Assembly (NCBI GenBank): GCA_947650365.1
Contig: OX393557.1
Location: 29,377,298 to 29,441,297, forward strand
Direction of reading: 5' to 3'
Length of the DNA stretch: 64,000 nucleotides
DNA from: Chamaelirium japonicum
Taxonomy: Eukaryota > Streptophyta > Magnoliopsida > Liliales > Melanthiaceae
The stretch's first letter is position 1. Each line of letters opens with the position of its first letter. Shown piece by piece: positions 47,357-64,000 of the stretch. The notes below the pieces were generated by a model, which saw nothing but the letters and a program-made list of their open reading frames with translations, had not been told where the DNA came from and searched no databases. The translations under genes were made by a program, and so were the position numbers.

Positions 47357-48667
47357 ACCCTACTTTTCTATCTATCCATACCCCCTTAGATAAATCTGCA
47401 CTTTTGGATCCTTACTCCAGCCATCCGTTTGCATGTGTTTCCATTTTACCCTTCACCTTATATATTAATCCATACCTAACATTTTGAATCCTTTGTCATG
47501 AAAACAAACACAAGGGCTAGGACCATAAAATGCCATTTTTATCCTTCCCATTCTATCCCTACACAAATCACAAATACCGTCCAAAAATATTACCGTTATG
47601 CCACTAATCAAATGAGTCTTATTTATTCATTTAAAAAACCAAGGGCTATTATGGGAATAAATCCCACTAACCCATTCTTCCTTCCATCCTACTTTTTGTT
47701 TTTCATTTTGCCCTTCTCTTCTTTGCCACTAATCAATTGAGTCTTATTTATCCATTAAAAAAACAAGGCCTATAATGGGTAGGGCAATCCCACTAATCCA
47801 CTAACCCATTCTTCCTTCCATCCTACAGTTTGTTTCCCATTTTACCTTTCCCAATCCTATATTTTAAAACAATATCAAGGAAAATGTTTGAATAGGGTAT
47901 GGGCATTGGACCTCTACCCGATTAACTTTTGGGTATGGGTATAAATACCCCAATACCCATACTCCAAACCCAATTGCCCCTCAAACTTGTGACCCCGACC
48001 TTGTCCCCGACCCCGACCCTGACCCAAACATCTAATACGGGCATAGGTATGGATATGGGTATGGGTTGTACAAGGTTTGGATAGGGTATGAGTATAGTTC
48101 ATACCTGATAGGGTATGTATGGGTATAGAAACGCTGCCCTATTAACTTTTGGGTATGGGTACCTTAATACTTTTTACAAGGCCTAGTGGGTAAGGTATGG
48201 GTATAGGAACTCTACCCGAATAACTGTCAGGTATGGATATGGGTACCTCAATACCCATATTTAACACCCAAAACCCCGATTGTCTCTCTAACTTGTGTAG
48301 ATAACACAGTTTGACATATATATAGTATACATATACCCCATATTTGGATCCTATGTCATTAAAACAAAAACAAGAAAGGAAGTGTTGCATTCTTGCACTT
48401 ACTATTGTGGTCCTACAAAAATTATCAATATACCTCTATCATTATTTCATGTGTCCATATGATACTAAAATGATTATTTTTAATTTGTTCACGTGTAAAA
48501 GGATCCATTGATCAACAATTGTTGCACGTACAACGCATGTGCCCAATGCACTTGTATATATTCATATGCCCTAACTTGGAAACTAGAATCATATCATGTG
48601 CATGTTGAGTCAAGGTTAGTCCAAGTCCCCTTTTTTTGGGGGGTGAATAGATCCTTATAACTAAAAG
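47357..48667. other. Unassigned; GGGTATGGGTA-rich middle
   Basis: 47357-47880 contains a duplicated piece (CCACTAATC / GAGTCTTATTTAT, about 47600 and 47730). 47890-48260 is dense in GGGTATGGGTA and its inverse, resembling the interior of the hAT-like MITE at 24037. No gene is seen. Confidence 0.45.
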
Positions 48668-49722
48668 GATAAATTACACTTTGCCTCCCTGAAGTTTAGA
48701 TCAAAAACATTTAGTCCCCCTGTAGTTTATTTTATTCCAAATAGCTCCCTAAAGGCCTGCTTGTTTTCTGGACCCGCAAAGTAAAGGCTAGTAAATCGGA
48801 TGTGGGCAAGTAAAATCTCCCAAATCGACTAGTAAATCTGATTTACTCTTGTTGTTTGTATTGACTATAGTAAAGTAAACCATTACTCTTGGATGACTGT
48901 TTGGATTGACCAGTAAAGTAAATCAAAAATAAATCTACCGGTCGCTTGTCGTCGTTGTCATCCACCACCTCTCGCCGGCCACCGACAAACCTGTCACCGT
49001 CCCTTCGGCCATCGTCGACCACCCGCCGCCAGCCACCACCCTCGCCGACCACCGATCGCCCGCCGCCGCACTATCGGCTACCACCCGTCGCCGCCCACCG
49101 GCCGCACGGTGGCAAGCGGCGGTGGGTGGTGGTAGACAGAAGACAACAGGGCGACGGCGGTCAGCGAGGGTGGTGGACGGTGGTGGTGGACGGCGGGGTG
49201 GTGGGGCGATGGGGTGGTGGTGGCTGACGGGGTGGTGGACGGCGGGGTGGTGAGCGACGGGATGGTGGCCAGTGGCGGCCGGCAAGGCCACATGTCACTC
49301 CCCAAATAGTTGAATCTATCATATGATGCTCTCTCGATTGTACCATTGATTGACGTGACATGGTCAACGGAGTCTTTTACTAGTAAATCAAAAATTTTAC
49401 TTAATTTTTTTCCAAGCAAAACTTTTTGGCTACTAGTAAATCTCCTACCATTTACTGTACTAAAACTTTTTGAATCCAAACAACAACAAAGTAAATTTTT
49501 TTTCTGATTTACTTTATTAGTTAGTCTGTTGACCGAATACAAACAGGCCCTAAAGTTTGATATATAAGCACAATACCCCCTTTTGCCAATTACTTAATTT
49601 CCTCATTTGGTAATTTTTATCTCATCAAAACTGAATTGAAGGAGGCAAAATGTAGTTTTTTTAACTATAGGGGTTTAAGTGTTTTTGAGCTAAACTTGAG
49701 GGGGGGGTAAAATGTAATTTAC
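48668..49722. mobile_element. Element with ~75-bp terminal inverted repeats, carrying a nested MITE
   Basis: Left: ATAAATTACACTTTGCCTCC, CTGAAGTTTAGATCAAAAAC. Right, inverted: GGTAAATTACATTTTACCCC, CTCAAGTTTAGCTCAAAAAC. Long arms suggest a MULE-like origin, but no transposase is present. The interior is almost entirely the Tourist-like insert at 48753. Confidence 0.6.
48753..49550. mobile_element. Tourist-like MITE nested in the long-arm element
   Basis: TAA precedes it (48750-48752) and follows it (49551-49553). Ends AGGCCTGCTTGT and, inverted, GGGCCTGTTTGT. Subterminal ACTAGTAAATC words recur on both sides; the centre is CCACCG/CGGTGG rich. Frames in the centre (48935-49291 and others) are compositional. 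Confidence 0.75.
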
Positions 49723-50482
49723 CCTAATTAAAAACCTCAACGTGCAGTTAAAGAAATGGATTCCCTTGTAAACATGAAAGGCATGATTCTGGAAAGACGT
49801 GTGGGAGGAGCAAAGGACCTGGACTTCGTCTACCGGAGACGGATTATTAAGTTCTAGTTTGACTCGCTGGCGGCCGGGTTGACCCGGTAAATGGTGGTCA
49901 ACGTCGTTCCTAAAATAAGAAAAATTTTATTTACACCCCCAAAAATAATAAACATACCTTTGGAGCTATATCATATCCTTTTCCTTTCATATCCTATACC
50001 TTTTTTTTTTCATCCTTCCATATCCCATCCCTTTTAATCCTCCATACCCCATCATCTCCATACCGACACGTCCGTCACGGCATACTCCCACAGCCCCGCC
50101 GCTCGATGCCTCCATTGCCCCCTTCCGACGCCACTACCTCTCATCCTCCTCTTTTCTCCCATCCCCTCCTCATCGTCAGAGCCGTCGTCCTCTTTTTTTC
50201 CCTTTCCCCTTCCTAGCACCCAGCATGTTACATTATCACCTCCATGCCGGTTATCGAACATGTTGGGCAATGGGGAGTGAAAGGGGAGGCAACGACGGCT
50301 CCGACGATAGAAAAGAGGGGGAGGAAGAGGGAGGGGGAGGCACCGGTGTCGGAGATGGGTGCGGGAGGCATCGATGTCGGAGATGAGTGCCGGAGTTGAC
50401 GGCATCGGAAGCGAACTACAGAGGCTTCCAGTGATGGGGGAATGCCGTGACGAACGTACCGGTATAGAGGTGATAGGGTATG

Positions 50483-51104
<622 letters not shown>

Positions 51105-51298
51105 GGTATGGAAGGGGGAGGTTCAAAGGGGATGGAGTATGGAAGGGGGAAGATGGGGTGTGCTGGGAAGGAATAATGAGGTATGGGGTAGTGGGGGTAT
51201 TCTTGCCATAAAAAATATAGAAAATGATTTTTCATTGGAAGTTGAATATATTTATCATTTTTGGGGTGTGAATAAAATTTGGAAAAAATGGTGTTAGG

Positions 51299-51536
51299 TC
51301 CAAAAAACAGAGTTCGTCTAACATTTAGTCCCATCTTAAGTTCCTATTTACAATATATCCACCGGTATGACTATTGCATATAGAATGATCTTCTATCCAT
51401 TGTTTTGATTGCAAATGATCAGATCTTAACCATTTTGAATAACGATTTTTTTTTAAAAAATATCATAAATACCCATGGTATCCTCCCACATTAAATAACG
51501 GTAGATAATATGACACATTTTTTTACGACAATAGTG
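51299..51536. other. Unassigned spacer
   Basis: AT-rich, with no gene or repeat recognised. Confidence 0.4.
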
Positions 51537-52390
51537 ACATGGGTTGCTACAATGATTTCACTATACCTGCTATAGTGAAAGCACTGTAGCTGCTACAGTA
51601 AAATCACTGTAGCATCCCATGATTTTACTATAGCTTTTACATTGATTTCATAGTGGCTGCTACAGTGAAACACTGTAGTTGCTACAGTGAAATCACTGTA
51701 GTTGCTGCTGTGAAATCACTATAACAACCCTTGATTTAAATCATGGATGCTAAAAAGATATTTTTACAGTAAATTACTATAGCAAAGTATTCAATTTTAT
51801 GCAAATAATACTCAGTTGAATTAAGTATTATTTTGTATATTTGAGTACCATGCGCAGGTTGTCACAGTGATTTCATTATAGTTGCTACAATGAATTTCAC
51901 TGTGCCGGTTAAAAAGACTTTCCTACAGTGATCACTGTAGCAAAGTACTCAATTTTGTTCAAATAATACTCAGTTTTATTGAATATTATTATAACTAATA
52001 TTGAGTACTATAGTGATTTTACTATAGCAAAGTGTTTTTAGCAATCACGAAAAAATCACTATAGCAGTTTTAGTGATTTCACTATAGCAAAGATATGTCA
52101 ATAATACTCAATTGAAAAGAGTACTATTGCTATAGTAATTTTACTATAGCAACGTATTTTCTAGTAGCCACAATGGAATCAATATAGCACTATAGTGATT
52201 TCACTATAGCTGCTATAGCAGAATCACTATAGTGCTACAGTGATTTCACTGTTGCTGCTACAACGGAATCACTATAGCGCTACAATGATTTTACTGTAGC
52301 TGCTACAGCGGAATCACTATAGCGCTACAATGATTTCACTGTAGCTGTTACAATGATTTCACTGTAGCAGTTATAGCGGTCCCACACTAG
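51537..52390. repeat. Field of TACAGTGATTTCACTGTA palindromes
   Basis: More than twenty degenerate copies of an imperfect palindrome, arms GCTACAGTGA / TCACTGTAGC around TT or AA. They are linked head to tail with CTGCTACAG/CTGTAGCAG joints and interspersed with TACTCAATTTTGTTCAAATA units. Spacing is irregular, so it is not a simple satellite. No ORF is present. Confidence 0.85.
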
Positions 52391-52841
52391 GTCTCAAAAC
52401 TGTACGTATGTTTCATAGAGATCGGGTGAAGTTATATAGACAATGGAAGATTGATAAATTCAGTAACTTAACCTAGGCAATTTTAGTCTTGCATTAACCA
52501 AAGGAGCTATTGCAACTAATATGCTAAAATGTGGACATGGGCTTAGAGGAAAAGGTTGTTGGGACCTATCCTAAAATGAATCCCTTAAAAAGGGATGTTT
52601 GTAGTCCACCCCATAAAATTTCTCTAAAATAATCCAAACTTTTTTGGGGGGACTTAGTGAGAGGTCCCTATCAAGAGATCATTTTAAGGGTAAGGACACC
52701 CAAAAAAGATGTGTTGCAGCAGGTCCCTCCTGAAAAGGATCCAGCTAGAGCAAGTCTCATATTAGACTTTTATCTCTTTTTAATGACCAAATTGCTTCTT
52801 AGTGCATGCCCCTTCATCCATTGCCGCTATAGGACTCCACC
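52391..52841. other. Gap in the palindrome field
   Basis: No palindromes; ordinary AT-rich text with GAGGTCCC/GGGACC words. A 71-codon frame at 52657 is not credible. Confidence 0.4.
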
Positions 52842-53155
52842 CCGTGGATTTGCTATAATGATTTCACTGTAACAATTTTTTTTTGGGATATGATTTCATA
52901 GAAAAATATATTGCTACAATAATTTCATTGTAGCAATTTTTTTTTGGCTATGATTTGATAGAAAAATATATTGCTACAATAATTTCACTGTAGCAAAAAA
53001 AGTAACAATCTATATAGATTGTTACTCTACAAAGATTGTTACTCAATTCGCAATGATTGTTACTATTTTGCTACAGTGATTTCACTGTAGCAAAAATTTT
53101 TTCCGCCAAGATTTCTCAAAAAAAAATTGCTACAGTGATTTCACTGTAACAAAAG
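52842..53155. repeat. Second field of TACAGTGATTTCACTGTA palindromes
   Basis: The same motif as at 51537 resumes, with a duplicated ~60-bp unit (GAAAAATATATTGCTACAAT at about 52902 and 52962) and GATTGTTACT repeats. Confidence 0.8.
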
Positions 53156-53309
53156 GGTAACAATTTGCACATGATGGGTCCCCACTGGAAACAATTGTCT
53201 CACCTCTTTCTCTAATCGCACGATCGAAATAAATTGAACGATCAAAGCACTGTTGCGCATGAGTCCCTTGCGGGACGTCCCGTAGGTGAGCGGTACTCTC
53301 TCTCTCTCT

Positions 53310-57308
<3,999 letters not shown>

Positions 57309-58963
57309 TGTCACGCCCCGGATCCAACTACAAGGGTAAACCAGTCAAACTCAGGGGTGATGGGGTTATAAGGGTAAGTCAATGTTATAAGGTTGCGATG
57401 TTGATTTTATTATTTAGTTATTTATTACTAATTTATCATTAACTATTTACTAGTTGATGGGGGATGGCTTTGAGAAGAAGCCTACCAATAGCTTGGCCTT
57501 GAGGAAAGGCCTACCGGGCATGAAGCTTTGAGGAGAAGCTTACCAGGGGAAGCATTACTGATTCTGGCATTATTCAGAGCATCTAAAACATAGTTCCATA
57601 ATTATTACATAACCAACTGGAAATAATAAAAACTAGCTAATAGCTCTAGTGTCCTCTCTCGATAGCTAATTAAGATCCTCTAGGAAGCGTATGAGAAGGA
57701 TCTACGGTACCTGAAAAGAGTGTGCAACAACGGGGTGAGTTTACTAGGTAAACTCAGTGAACAGTTAACCCTAAACTAGCTAGGGTAAACCATAGTCGTA
57801 CCCCGCCCTTCTATAAGTCTACGTGGGTGGCAACCCATATATACACACATTGCAAGAAATGAACTAGCTATATATGACAATTCTACTATATTACAACTAC
57901 AACTAGTACATATAAGACAAGTAATCATCCAGATCAAAAGTATGCAACTAATTACCAAAGGCTAGTTCTATCTACTCCTAAAGTAAATCGACAGTTTTCT
58001 AACTGAGTCTGCCAACAGAACCTGGATCCAAGTGTACCTGGAGAGCCAGAAATACCCTTATGGCCATAAGGGGGCTTGGTCTTTCACCATGGGGAACTCC
58101 CGCCCAACTTGCTTCTTCGGGGTCATTACCCAGGGGTGGACTACTAGGTCACTAGGGGCTTTACCGCCTGCCTAACCCTGTGACCCTACCTACTTGATTC
58201 GGATTATGCACATGCAGTGGTTCACCTCCCATCCTATGCACTCGAGTCCCCTATCCATGCCCGTAAGTAGTAAGTCTTTCCTCTGGGAAGAGAACCTCGA
58301 TTGAAAAAGTACAACCACCAGTCTCTCCACTGAGACCACCCGTCTCTCTACTGAGACCGCCAGCCCTCGTTGCTCAGTAGCAATTGGATTGCACCATGAG
58401 ACCCATGGTCACCAAACACAGTCACTCAACAGAATATCAATAATTAATCAGTACGAGTAACTACTTGTTTGCATACATCCTAGTGTGAATCTAGGTTGAG
58501 CTAATTACCGTTACAACTATCAAAATATTATATGATTATTCAGAGGCAAATGATAGTATGCCCATCTCCCACATGTAGTATCGGTTTCCCGCCTGCATGC
58601 ATTGGACATACTATGTCATATACGGTTTTATTAATTATTTTACAAATACAACTACAATCTATTCTAACCAGAATAGAATTAATCATGTTCACCTGAAAAG
58701 TAACTCGGTTGTCGACGCTTCTCCCGCTTATCGGTTCGGTGTATCGTCGAAGGAGAAACTGACAACCATAGTTTAAAACGTATAAGTTATTACCTCTATA
58801 AATTACTCAAATCAGGGATCTATATAGGTTGGTCTAGGGATGAGGGACCCATTGGATCCGGTCTTGCTCGAATCTGACTTCGGTTGGAGGTTTTAGGGTT
58901 GAACTAGTAAAAACTAGTCCATGATCAGTTCAATAGGATAGAAGGGTCCCTAGGGTCCTAAAC
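57309..58963. repeat. LTR-like sequence (TGTCACGCCCCGG start)
   Basis: TGTCACGCCCCGGATCC at the left is the kind of opening seen in many plant gypsy LTRs. GAGTTTACTAGGTAAACTC is a conspicuous inner palindrome and ACTTGCTTCTTCGGGGTC / TCACTAGGGGC blocks follow. No primer site, polypurine tract or coding sequence was found. A solo or truncated LTR is the best reading; the right end is unknown. Confidence 0.4.
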
Positions 58964-60550
58964 TGTTGGAATGATATCGGAAGCGAAGCGGAAGCTGGAG
59001 TTGATCCCAAGGATCATTTCGGTGTGCGGTGCATTTTAAAATTTTTATTCATATTAATCATATGCGCAAATGATAAAACAAATACGAATCGAACCCCTAT
59101 AGTCATCTATCGAAATGATTAACATATCTCATATGTATGCATTATGATAGATCTAGGGGTTAGTAGGTTATACCTTCGTGCGGGATTTAACACCGCGAAG
59201 AATTGCTTCAATGTTAATGAAGACAAATTCGGATCTGCACGAACACACTTCAGTGCAAAGGCCGTAACTTTCTATCCCGACATCGGAACAGAGCGAAACT
59301 TGATTTGCCGGAAAGAAGACTTCAACTCCAAGAATTTGCAACCAGTTTGAAGTCATTTGGACTTCTATAACTGCTGCAGTGATCAAAACAGTGCAGATTT
59401 ACCCGTAAAATCTGGGCAGCAATCACGAGCGGGATCCTCGCGCAAGAGAGAAATGAATCTCATCGGATTCACCCGATCTCACATATCATCTCAGATCCTT
59501 ACACTCTAATCTCTGAGTACCTCAGAGTGCAAGCGATCTCTATCATTCTCACACACACACTTGGAGAAGAAGATGAAGGAATAAGAGAGAGATGAACCCG
59601 AGAGAGAGAGATGACAAAAATCCGAACCATAAGAGAAGGGGGTTTGGTTCTTTTTCGGAAATCTGAGAAGGATGCACCATTTCAGATCTGATATTCGTGC
59701 CTCTCACTCTCCCTTGCCATTTGAAACCGTTCCTCTCTCTCTCTCTCTCCATCTCATTACTCTCAAATTCAATGCTCCTTTTTATTACTAGTTGCCATAT
59801 TGGAATTGTTGCCATTAAGTAGATGATTCAAAATCTTTCAAATCTGAATTAATCCCTTAATTATAAGTTTGATGGCCATGCAAGCTAGCCCTAGTGATGA
59901 TGGCGGCCATTAGGGCATGCGAGATATTTTGAAATGACCAAAATGCCCCCATGCATCTAGTGGTCGTTCACCTCATACGGGACTATGTATGGCCCATCTA
60001 CGTGCACGATAATGCACCCTAACACTTAGGGCACCTCATCGGCATCAGCAACAAGTCAATACACCATGGGATGATGAATAATATTTTTACTATTTACTAG
60101 GGTGCCCTTAGTAAAAGGTGGGGTGCCCTATAGTAAAAATTACTAAACTCGCATTCTGCGTTCTAGTGCAACACGCACACACGGAATGGACTCCTCATAG
60201 TATAATGGCAATATCGTATGTCTCTATACTACTCTGGGTTGCCCCCTAGTGAACACACTTAGTCCTGTGCTACCACCATGCTCCAGTGCGATGCACTCAC
60301 GGAACACAGGACGATTAGGCATTATTTCTTCAACTCATAATATACTGTAAGACAAGGAGAAAGTAATGATCCGTAACGATCGTGGATAGGGTGGAACCTT
60401 CAGGGACTAGGATTCATGGCTTCCAACCAAACCCGATCGACACACTACCCAAGTGTCCCTATCAATCCTCTGGGTCCTGGTTAACCTGCGTGGTCACCCA
60501 GAGTGCTGTTAGAATTGGTGAGGTCTATAGCTCGTAAAAACCTATAGTTT
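58964..60550 (-). repeat. LTR, minus orientation, of a long-LTR element
   Basis: It starts TGTTGGAATGATATCGGAAG and is colinear with the reverse complement of 60551-62833: TTCGTGCGGGATTTAACACC against the complement of the 62.55-kb text, and GAACCTTCAGGGACTAGG against 61.43 kb. Divergent, with insertions. No primer site at its left end, so a solo or 3' LTR. Its inner end is approximate. Confidence 0.7.
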
Positions 60551-62833
60551 AGCTATGTATGGTTGATAGTATAAGATTGCATCTAGGTACGTACCTTAGT
60601 ACGTGTTCTGATTACAGAACAGAGAGCCATGGCTACATGGTAATCCTCTTGAGTGGGAGACTCAAGGGACTGGTCCCATGTAACCTAAATACGTTCGCAG
60701 CTCTGATTAGGGTTGGTCACCCTATCAGGTTAAGCTGTTGGGATGACAGAGCGTGGGTGTCTCCACCACGGTCATTACCAGGCACAGTGTCTGTGGTCGA
60801 ACGGAACCAACACGGTGCACAGATCGGTGAGCAGACACCGGTGCACTAAACCGTGTTTCTGCTTAGGGTAAAACGGTCCTAAACCCTGAGGAACCATGTC
60901 TGGTGGACTAACCAGTTGTGTGGTGCTTTGGCGCACCAATGTGTGAGGATCCGGATGCAGTGATCCAAAACCACGGTGTACTGGGTTACCCGGCTGGCGT
61001 TGCATCAGCATGTCACTCCTGCAGGCTATCCACACCCCTAACGGGAGGTGCGTTCCTTGGTCTGACCTACGTCATATTAAACCCTGGCCAGGTGGTCATC
61101 AGTTCGACTGGTGACGGATCCGGTTACTCGGCAGAGTTATCGGAGGTACGATGTACGTGGTCAACCTGGAAGGAACCGAGTCATATGAGCACTCGAGTCT
61201 GACGGTATTCTCCACCGCTCGAGTTGCGTCATGGCACCAGTGGAGGGACAACGAGTTTACCATACTAAGCGGAGAGCAGGGGTATGTGGGAGAACATAGT
61301 AAGTCCGGGGGGATTGGAGTACAGCCTGCGTCGCACTCTGGGTGGCTACGCAGGTTAACTCGGACTCAGAGGATCGATGGTACACTCGGGTAGTGTGTCG
61401 ATCGAGTCTGAGTTGGAAGCCATGAACCCTGGTCCCTGAAGGTTCCACCTTATCGACATTATGTACGGTTCTTATACCATCTCCTCGAAACACAGAACGT
61501 AGTTAGAGGAAGCGAGAAGTCCAAGCATACGCTCTGTGAGTGCTTCGCACTAGTGCACGGTAGATGCGTAGCTATGTGTGTGCACTAAGGGGAAACCCTA
61601 GGTTAGTACAGAGACGCATGTAGCAATTCCTTGCCATAAGTAGACTTTGCCACATGGGTGCGATGCACCGGGACATGTTGCGAGTTGACTAGTTGACTTC
61701 ACTAGGGGCACCCTACGGGAACCTCAGAGAATAGTGAAATCACTGGTGCACTTCACTTATGTGTGCCTTGCAAAGTCTCGTACACGAGGAACGGCCAACT
61801 AGTGGCATAAGTGTGTTTTGGTCATACCATGCGCCACTATGCACTAAGGGGGCCGGCCCTAAGTGTTGAGAGACTGGTCAAGGCCGGCCCCATTAGTTTC
61901 GGGAGGTTGTTGCCTCCGATGAAGGGGCCGGTTATGAGGCGCAGAAAACGGGCTGGTTTTGACCGTTTTCGAAAACAAGGAAAGGATAGAGATAAAGAAG
62001 AGATATATAGGGATAAGGTTTGAATCAATCATCCTTATCCATACTGTCCTTATCCATATGGATAGGCCGGCTATATATATGAGAAGGAGAGAGAGGGTGC
62101 ACAAAATTAGTAGCATGGGCAAGCCCTAGGGCCGGCCATGCAAGCCATGGGGAAACCGAAGCCCCTCTTCTCTCTTCGCATCTCCTCTCTCGTCTCTCTC
62201 TCCCTTGCTTGCGCCATTGGATGGCGACTCGTCTTCCTCGCATGGTGTTTCGTAGAAGGAGAAGGCTCGTCGTATGGAGGCACTCAGAGATCCATCGACA
62301 AGGTGCCGTGCATCGTGTGAGATCGGGTGAACTAGAAGGCGTCTCCCGCAACCTTTTGCTGTCCAGAATCTGCACAGAAAATCAGCGTTGTTTCTATGAT
62401 TCCGGGAGCTATAGAAGTCCAAACGACGTGAAACTTATTTCAAAAGTTGCGTCTCGAAGTTGGCTACCTGCAGTCCAAATTTCAGCCCAATCGGAGTTCG
62501 GAACAGAAAGTTATAGCCGTCGTACCGAAGCTATGTCGAGCAGATCCGTAGCCCGTCTCCATCGACAAAGAAGAAATTTGTCGCGGTGAAAGATTCCGCA
62601 CGCAGGTATGATCTCTAACAAGTAGATCTAACATAATTAGAACATGCATTCATGCTAGATTGTTCTTTTGCGTTAGATCGTCGTTAGGGGTTCGAGTAGT
62701 AGCCATGCTAGTTTCATACACGCATATGTAGATCGTTTCGATGAAATTTTGATATGTAACGCACACCGCTCTCGGTCCTCGGACCTATTCTTTGCTTCCG
62801 CTGCGGGCCTCTGCCATGGAATTATTTCCAACA
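60551..62833 (+). repeat. 5' LTR of a long-LTR element running off the window
   Basis: It ends TTATTTCCAACA directly before a primer site. About 2.3 kb. TATATATGAGAAGGAG near 62074 may be the core promoter. The start is set by where similarity to the solo LTR at 44107 fades and is approximate. Frames inside (62138-62589) are probably transcript leader, not genes. Confidence 0.7.
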
Positions 62834-62835
62834 AT

Positions 62836-62848
62836 TGGTATCAGAGCA
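62836..62848 (+). other. Primer binding site, initiator Met tRNA
   Basis: TGGTATCAGAGCA two bases after the LTR end. Confidence 0.88.
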
Positions 62849-64000
62849 CGCCAGTGGTGTGCGTTTCATGTTTTTCATGAAACCGTCATGTGCGCGTATG
62901 AATAGTATGTGCCGCCATCGGGGTTCTACGAGTAGATCATGCATAGTATATTTTGTATGTTCTATGAATCGTTCTTGCAGGGCGCCGCTTCTAAAATTAT
63001 TCTGGATATGTGATTGCTTGCTACCGGGGGTCGGACCCCGTGTTAGCGATTTTGTCTGGATGTTTTTTCTTCTGTGTGTGGATAGATTTTAGAGCCATAG
63101 TCGGGCAAGAGGTGAAGATTTACCACCCTTGATTCCCAGGCTTTTGTTAGGTTTGTTTTTCTTTTCTTTCTAGGAAATTATGTACGAACGAGCACTTGCT
63201 CAAAGCGTACTAGATCTTTTTCGGTTACAGATTGAAGAGGAGGACTTGCCGTGGAGATCCACTACCGGGAAGATGAGCGGAACCTTGGAGGACGATGGCG
63301 ATCCAGCGAAGCGTACACGATGACGACAAAGGGCAGAAAGCGTCAGGAGATCGTATACAGAGGCTTGCACCGGATCGAGAGCCTTGCGAAGGAGACAGAG
63401 AGCTTGCGCTGTGCCAGTCAGGTTCAGGGGTCAGACCCTGAACTTGATTCAGTTGTGTGCTTATTTCTTTCAGTAGTTCTTTATATTTCTGTAGAGAACC
63501 CCGATGCGATAATTTGATTATCTGTGTTAGAGGGATGCCCTTTCCCCTCGGGTCCTAGCGACCTTATTAGGATAGGATTCCACTAGTGACGCCTATTATT
63601 TAATTGACCCTTGATGATAGCATGAATTCCTCACATTTGGTTATGCCCCCATTAGGTCAACACCCGATTAGTCGGGTGTGCCTATTTGGCAAGCATCGAA
63701 ACCTAGAATGAGTTGGAATTCTACTATGACATCATTCGTCAAATTTATAAGCGAGGCGCCATGGTAGTGGAAGACCTTTTCTGTCAGTCTGACCTTAGGC
63801 TAGGCTCCAGGGCATTAGCGTAATAGCCAAGTTTGCAAAGCATCGATGTTCTTGGGATATGTAATGTGACCCTTGAGTGGAGAAATCCACTTGAGGCAGG
63901 GACTATGATATTCCGAGATCGATTAATGCTTCGCGAAAGGCTTGAAACGCTAGTGGGAGCATGGTATGACCAGGGTCTAGTGTATAGGTTGTCGTGACCT
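62849..64000 (+). mobile_element. Interior of the long-LTR element, incomplete
   Basis: No Gag or Pol motif is visible in the first 1.15 kb. Short frames at 62835-63092, 63180-63322 and 63251-63517 are unrecognised. GGGGTCAGACCCTGAAC at 63427 and GGGGTCGGACCCCGTG at 63026 are paired-looking words. A long leader or a non-coding derivative is possible; the window ends before this can be decided. Confidence 0.5.

Noticed and set aside
48935..49542. Pro/His-rich frames of 118 and 154 codons
   Set aside because: They arise from CCACCG/CGGTGG runs in the core of a MITE and span its end.
62138..62589. Possible gene with a signal-like N-terminus in the LTR
   Set aside because: It lies wholly inside an LTR just before the primer site and has no recognisable domain.

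Overview
This is nuclear DNA of a flowering plant. It carries introns with GT/AG borders, two recognisable plant protein-coding loci, LTR retrotransposons of both plant superfamilies and very many MITE-like inverted repeats. The mix of Tourist-like and hAT-like elements and a Tat-type element with a TTGGCGCCGTCTGTGGGA primer site suggests a monocot, but the species cannot be fixed from the sequence. Well over three quarters of the window is mobile or repetitive DNA.

Layout. 1-4.1 kb is a dense chain of fold-back (palindromic) elements separated by long (TA)n tracts. 4.1-11.9 kb is the 3' part of a Ty1/copia element on the minus strand, split by a complete but non-autonomous Ty3/gypsy chromovirus (5-bp target duplication AAAAC). 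11.9-17.7 kb is a Tat-like gypsy element that splits another fold-back element; it carries a 15-copy ~75-bp tandem array next to its 3' LTR. 17.9-21.6 kb holds more (TA)n-anchored fold-backs, one split by a compact 2.4-kb LTR element with nearly identical LTRs, a perfect ACATG duplication and an unrecognised proline-rich ORF. 21.9-25.4 kb holds four 3' exons of a NEMP/DUF2215-type nuclear-envelope protein gene (+). 26.4-27.3 kb has two more fold-backs. 28.2-36.2 kb is the elongation factor eEF1B beta-type gene (-): six coding exons, a 5'UTR intron, a TATA box, and a probable last intron filled by a decayed copia element that itself carries MITEs. 37.1-38.6 kb is a truncated hAT transposase. 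38.6-43.4 kb is a tandem duplication carrying two captured promoter-to-exon-2 fragments of the eEF1B gene, followed by a captured first exon of a DRP1-type dynamin and a copia RNase H tail with its LTR. 44.1-53.2 kb is nested MITEs, a probable solo LTR and an unusual field of TACAGTGATTTCACTGTA-type palindromes. 53.3-55.7 kb holds two very large palindromes between three long (TA)n tracts. 57.3-64 kb is LTR material, including two related LTRs head to head; the right one has an initiator-Met primer site and leads into an element that runs off the window.

Reading of the whole. Only eEF1B looks like an intact host gene; the NEMP-like locus lacks its 5' exons here, which may lie beyond the transposon block to the left. 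Nesting gives a relative order: fold-backs and copia are older, and gypsy, Tat and the small LTR element are younger. The most unusual features are (i) families of palindromes that repeatedly sit inside (TA)n microsatellites, resembling the published rice Micron elements in that respect, several of which share an inner hairpin although their outer arms differ; (ii) the small LTR element with an orphan ORF whose LTR termini resemble those of the nearby chromovirus; and (iii) the eEF1B/DRP1 gene-fragment mosaic.
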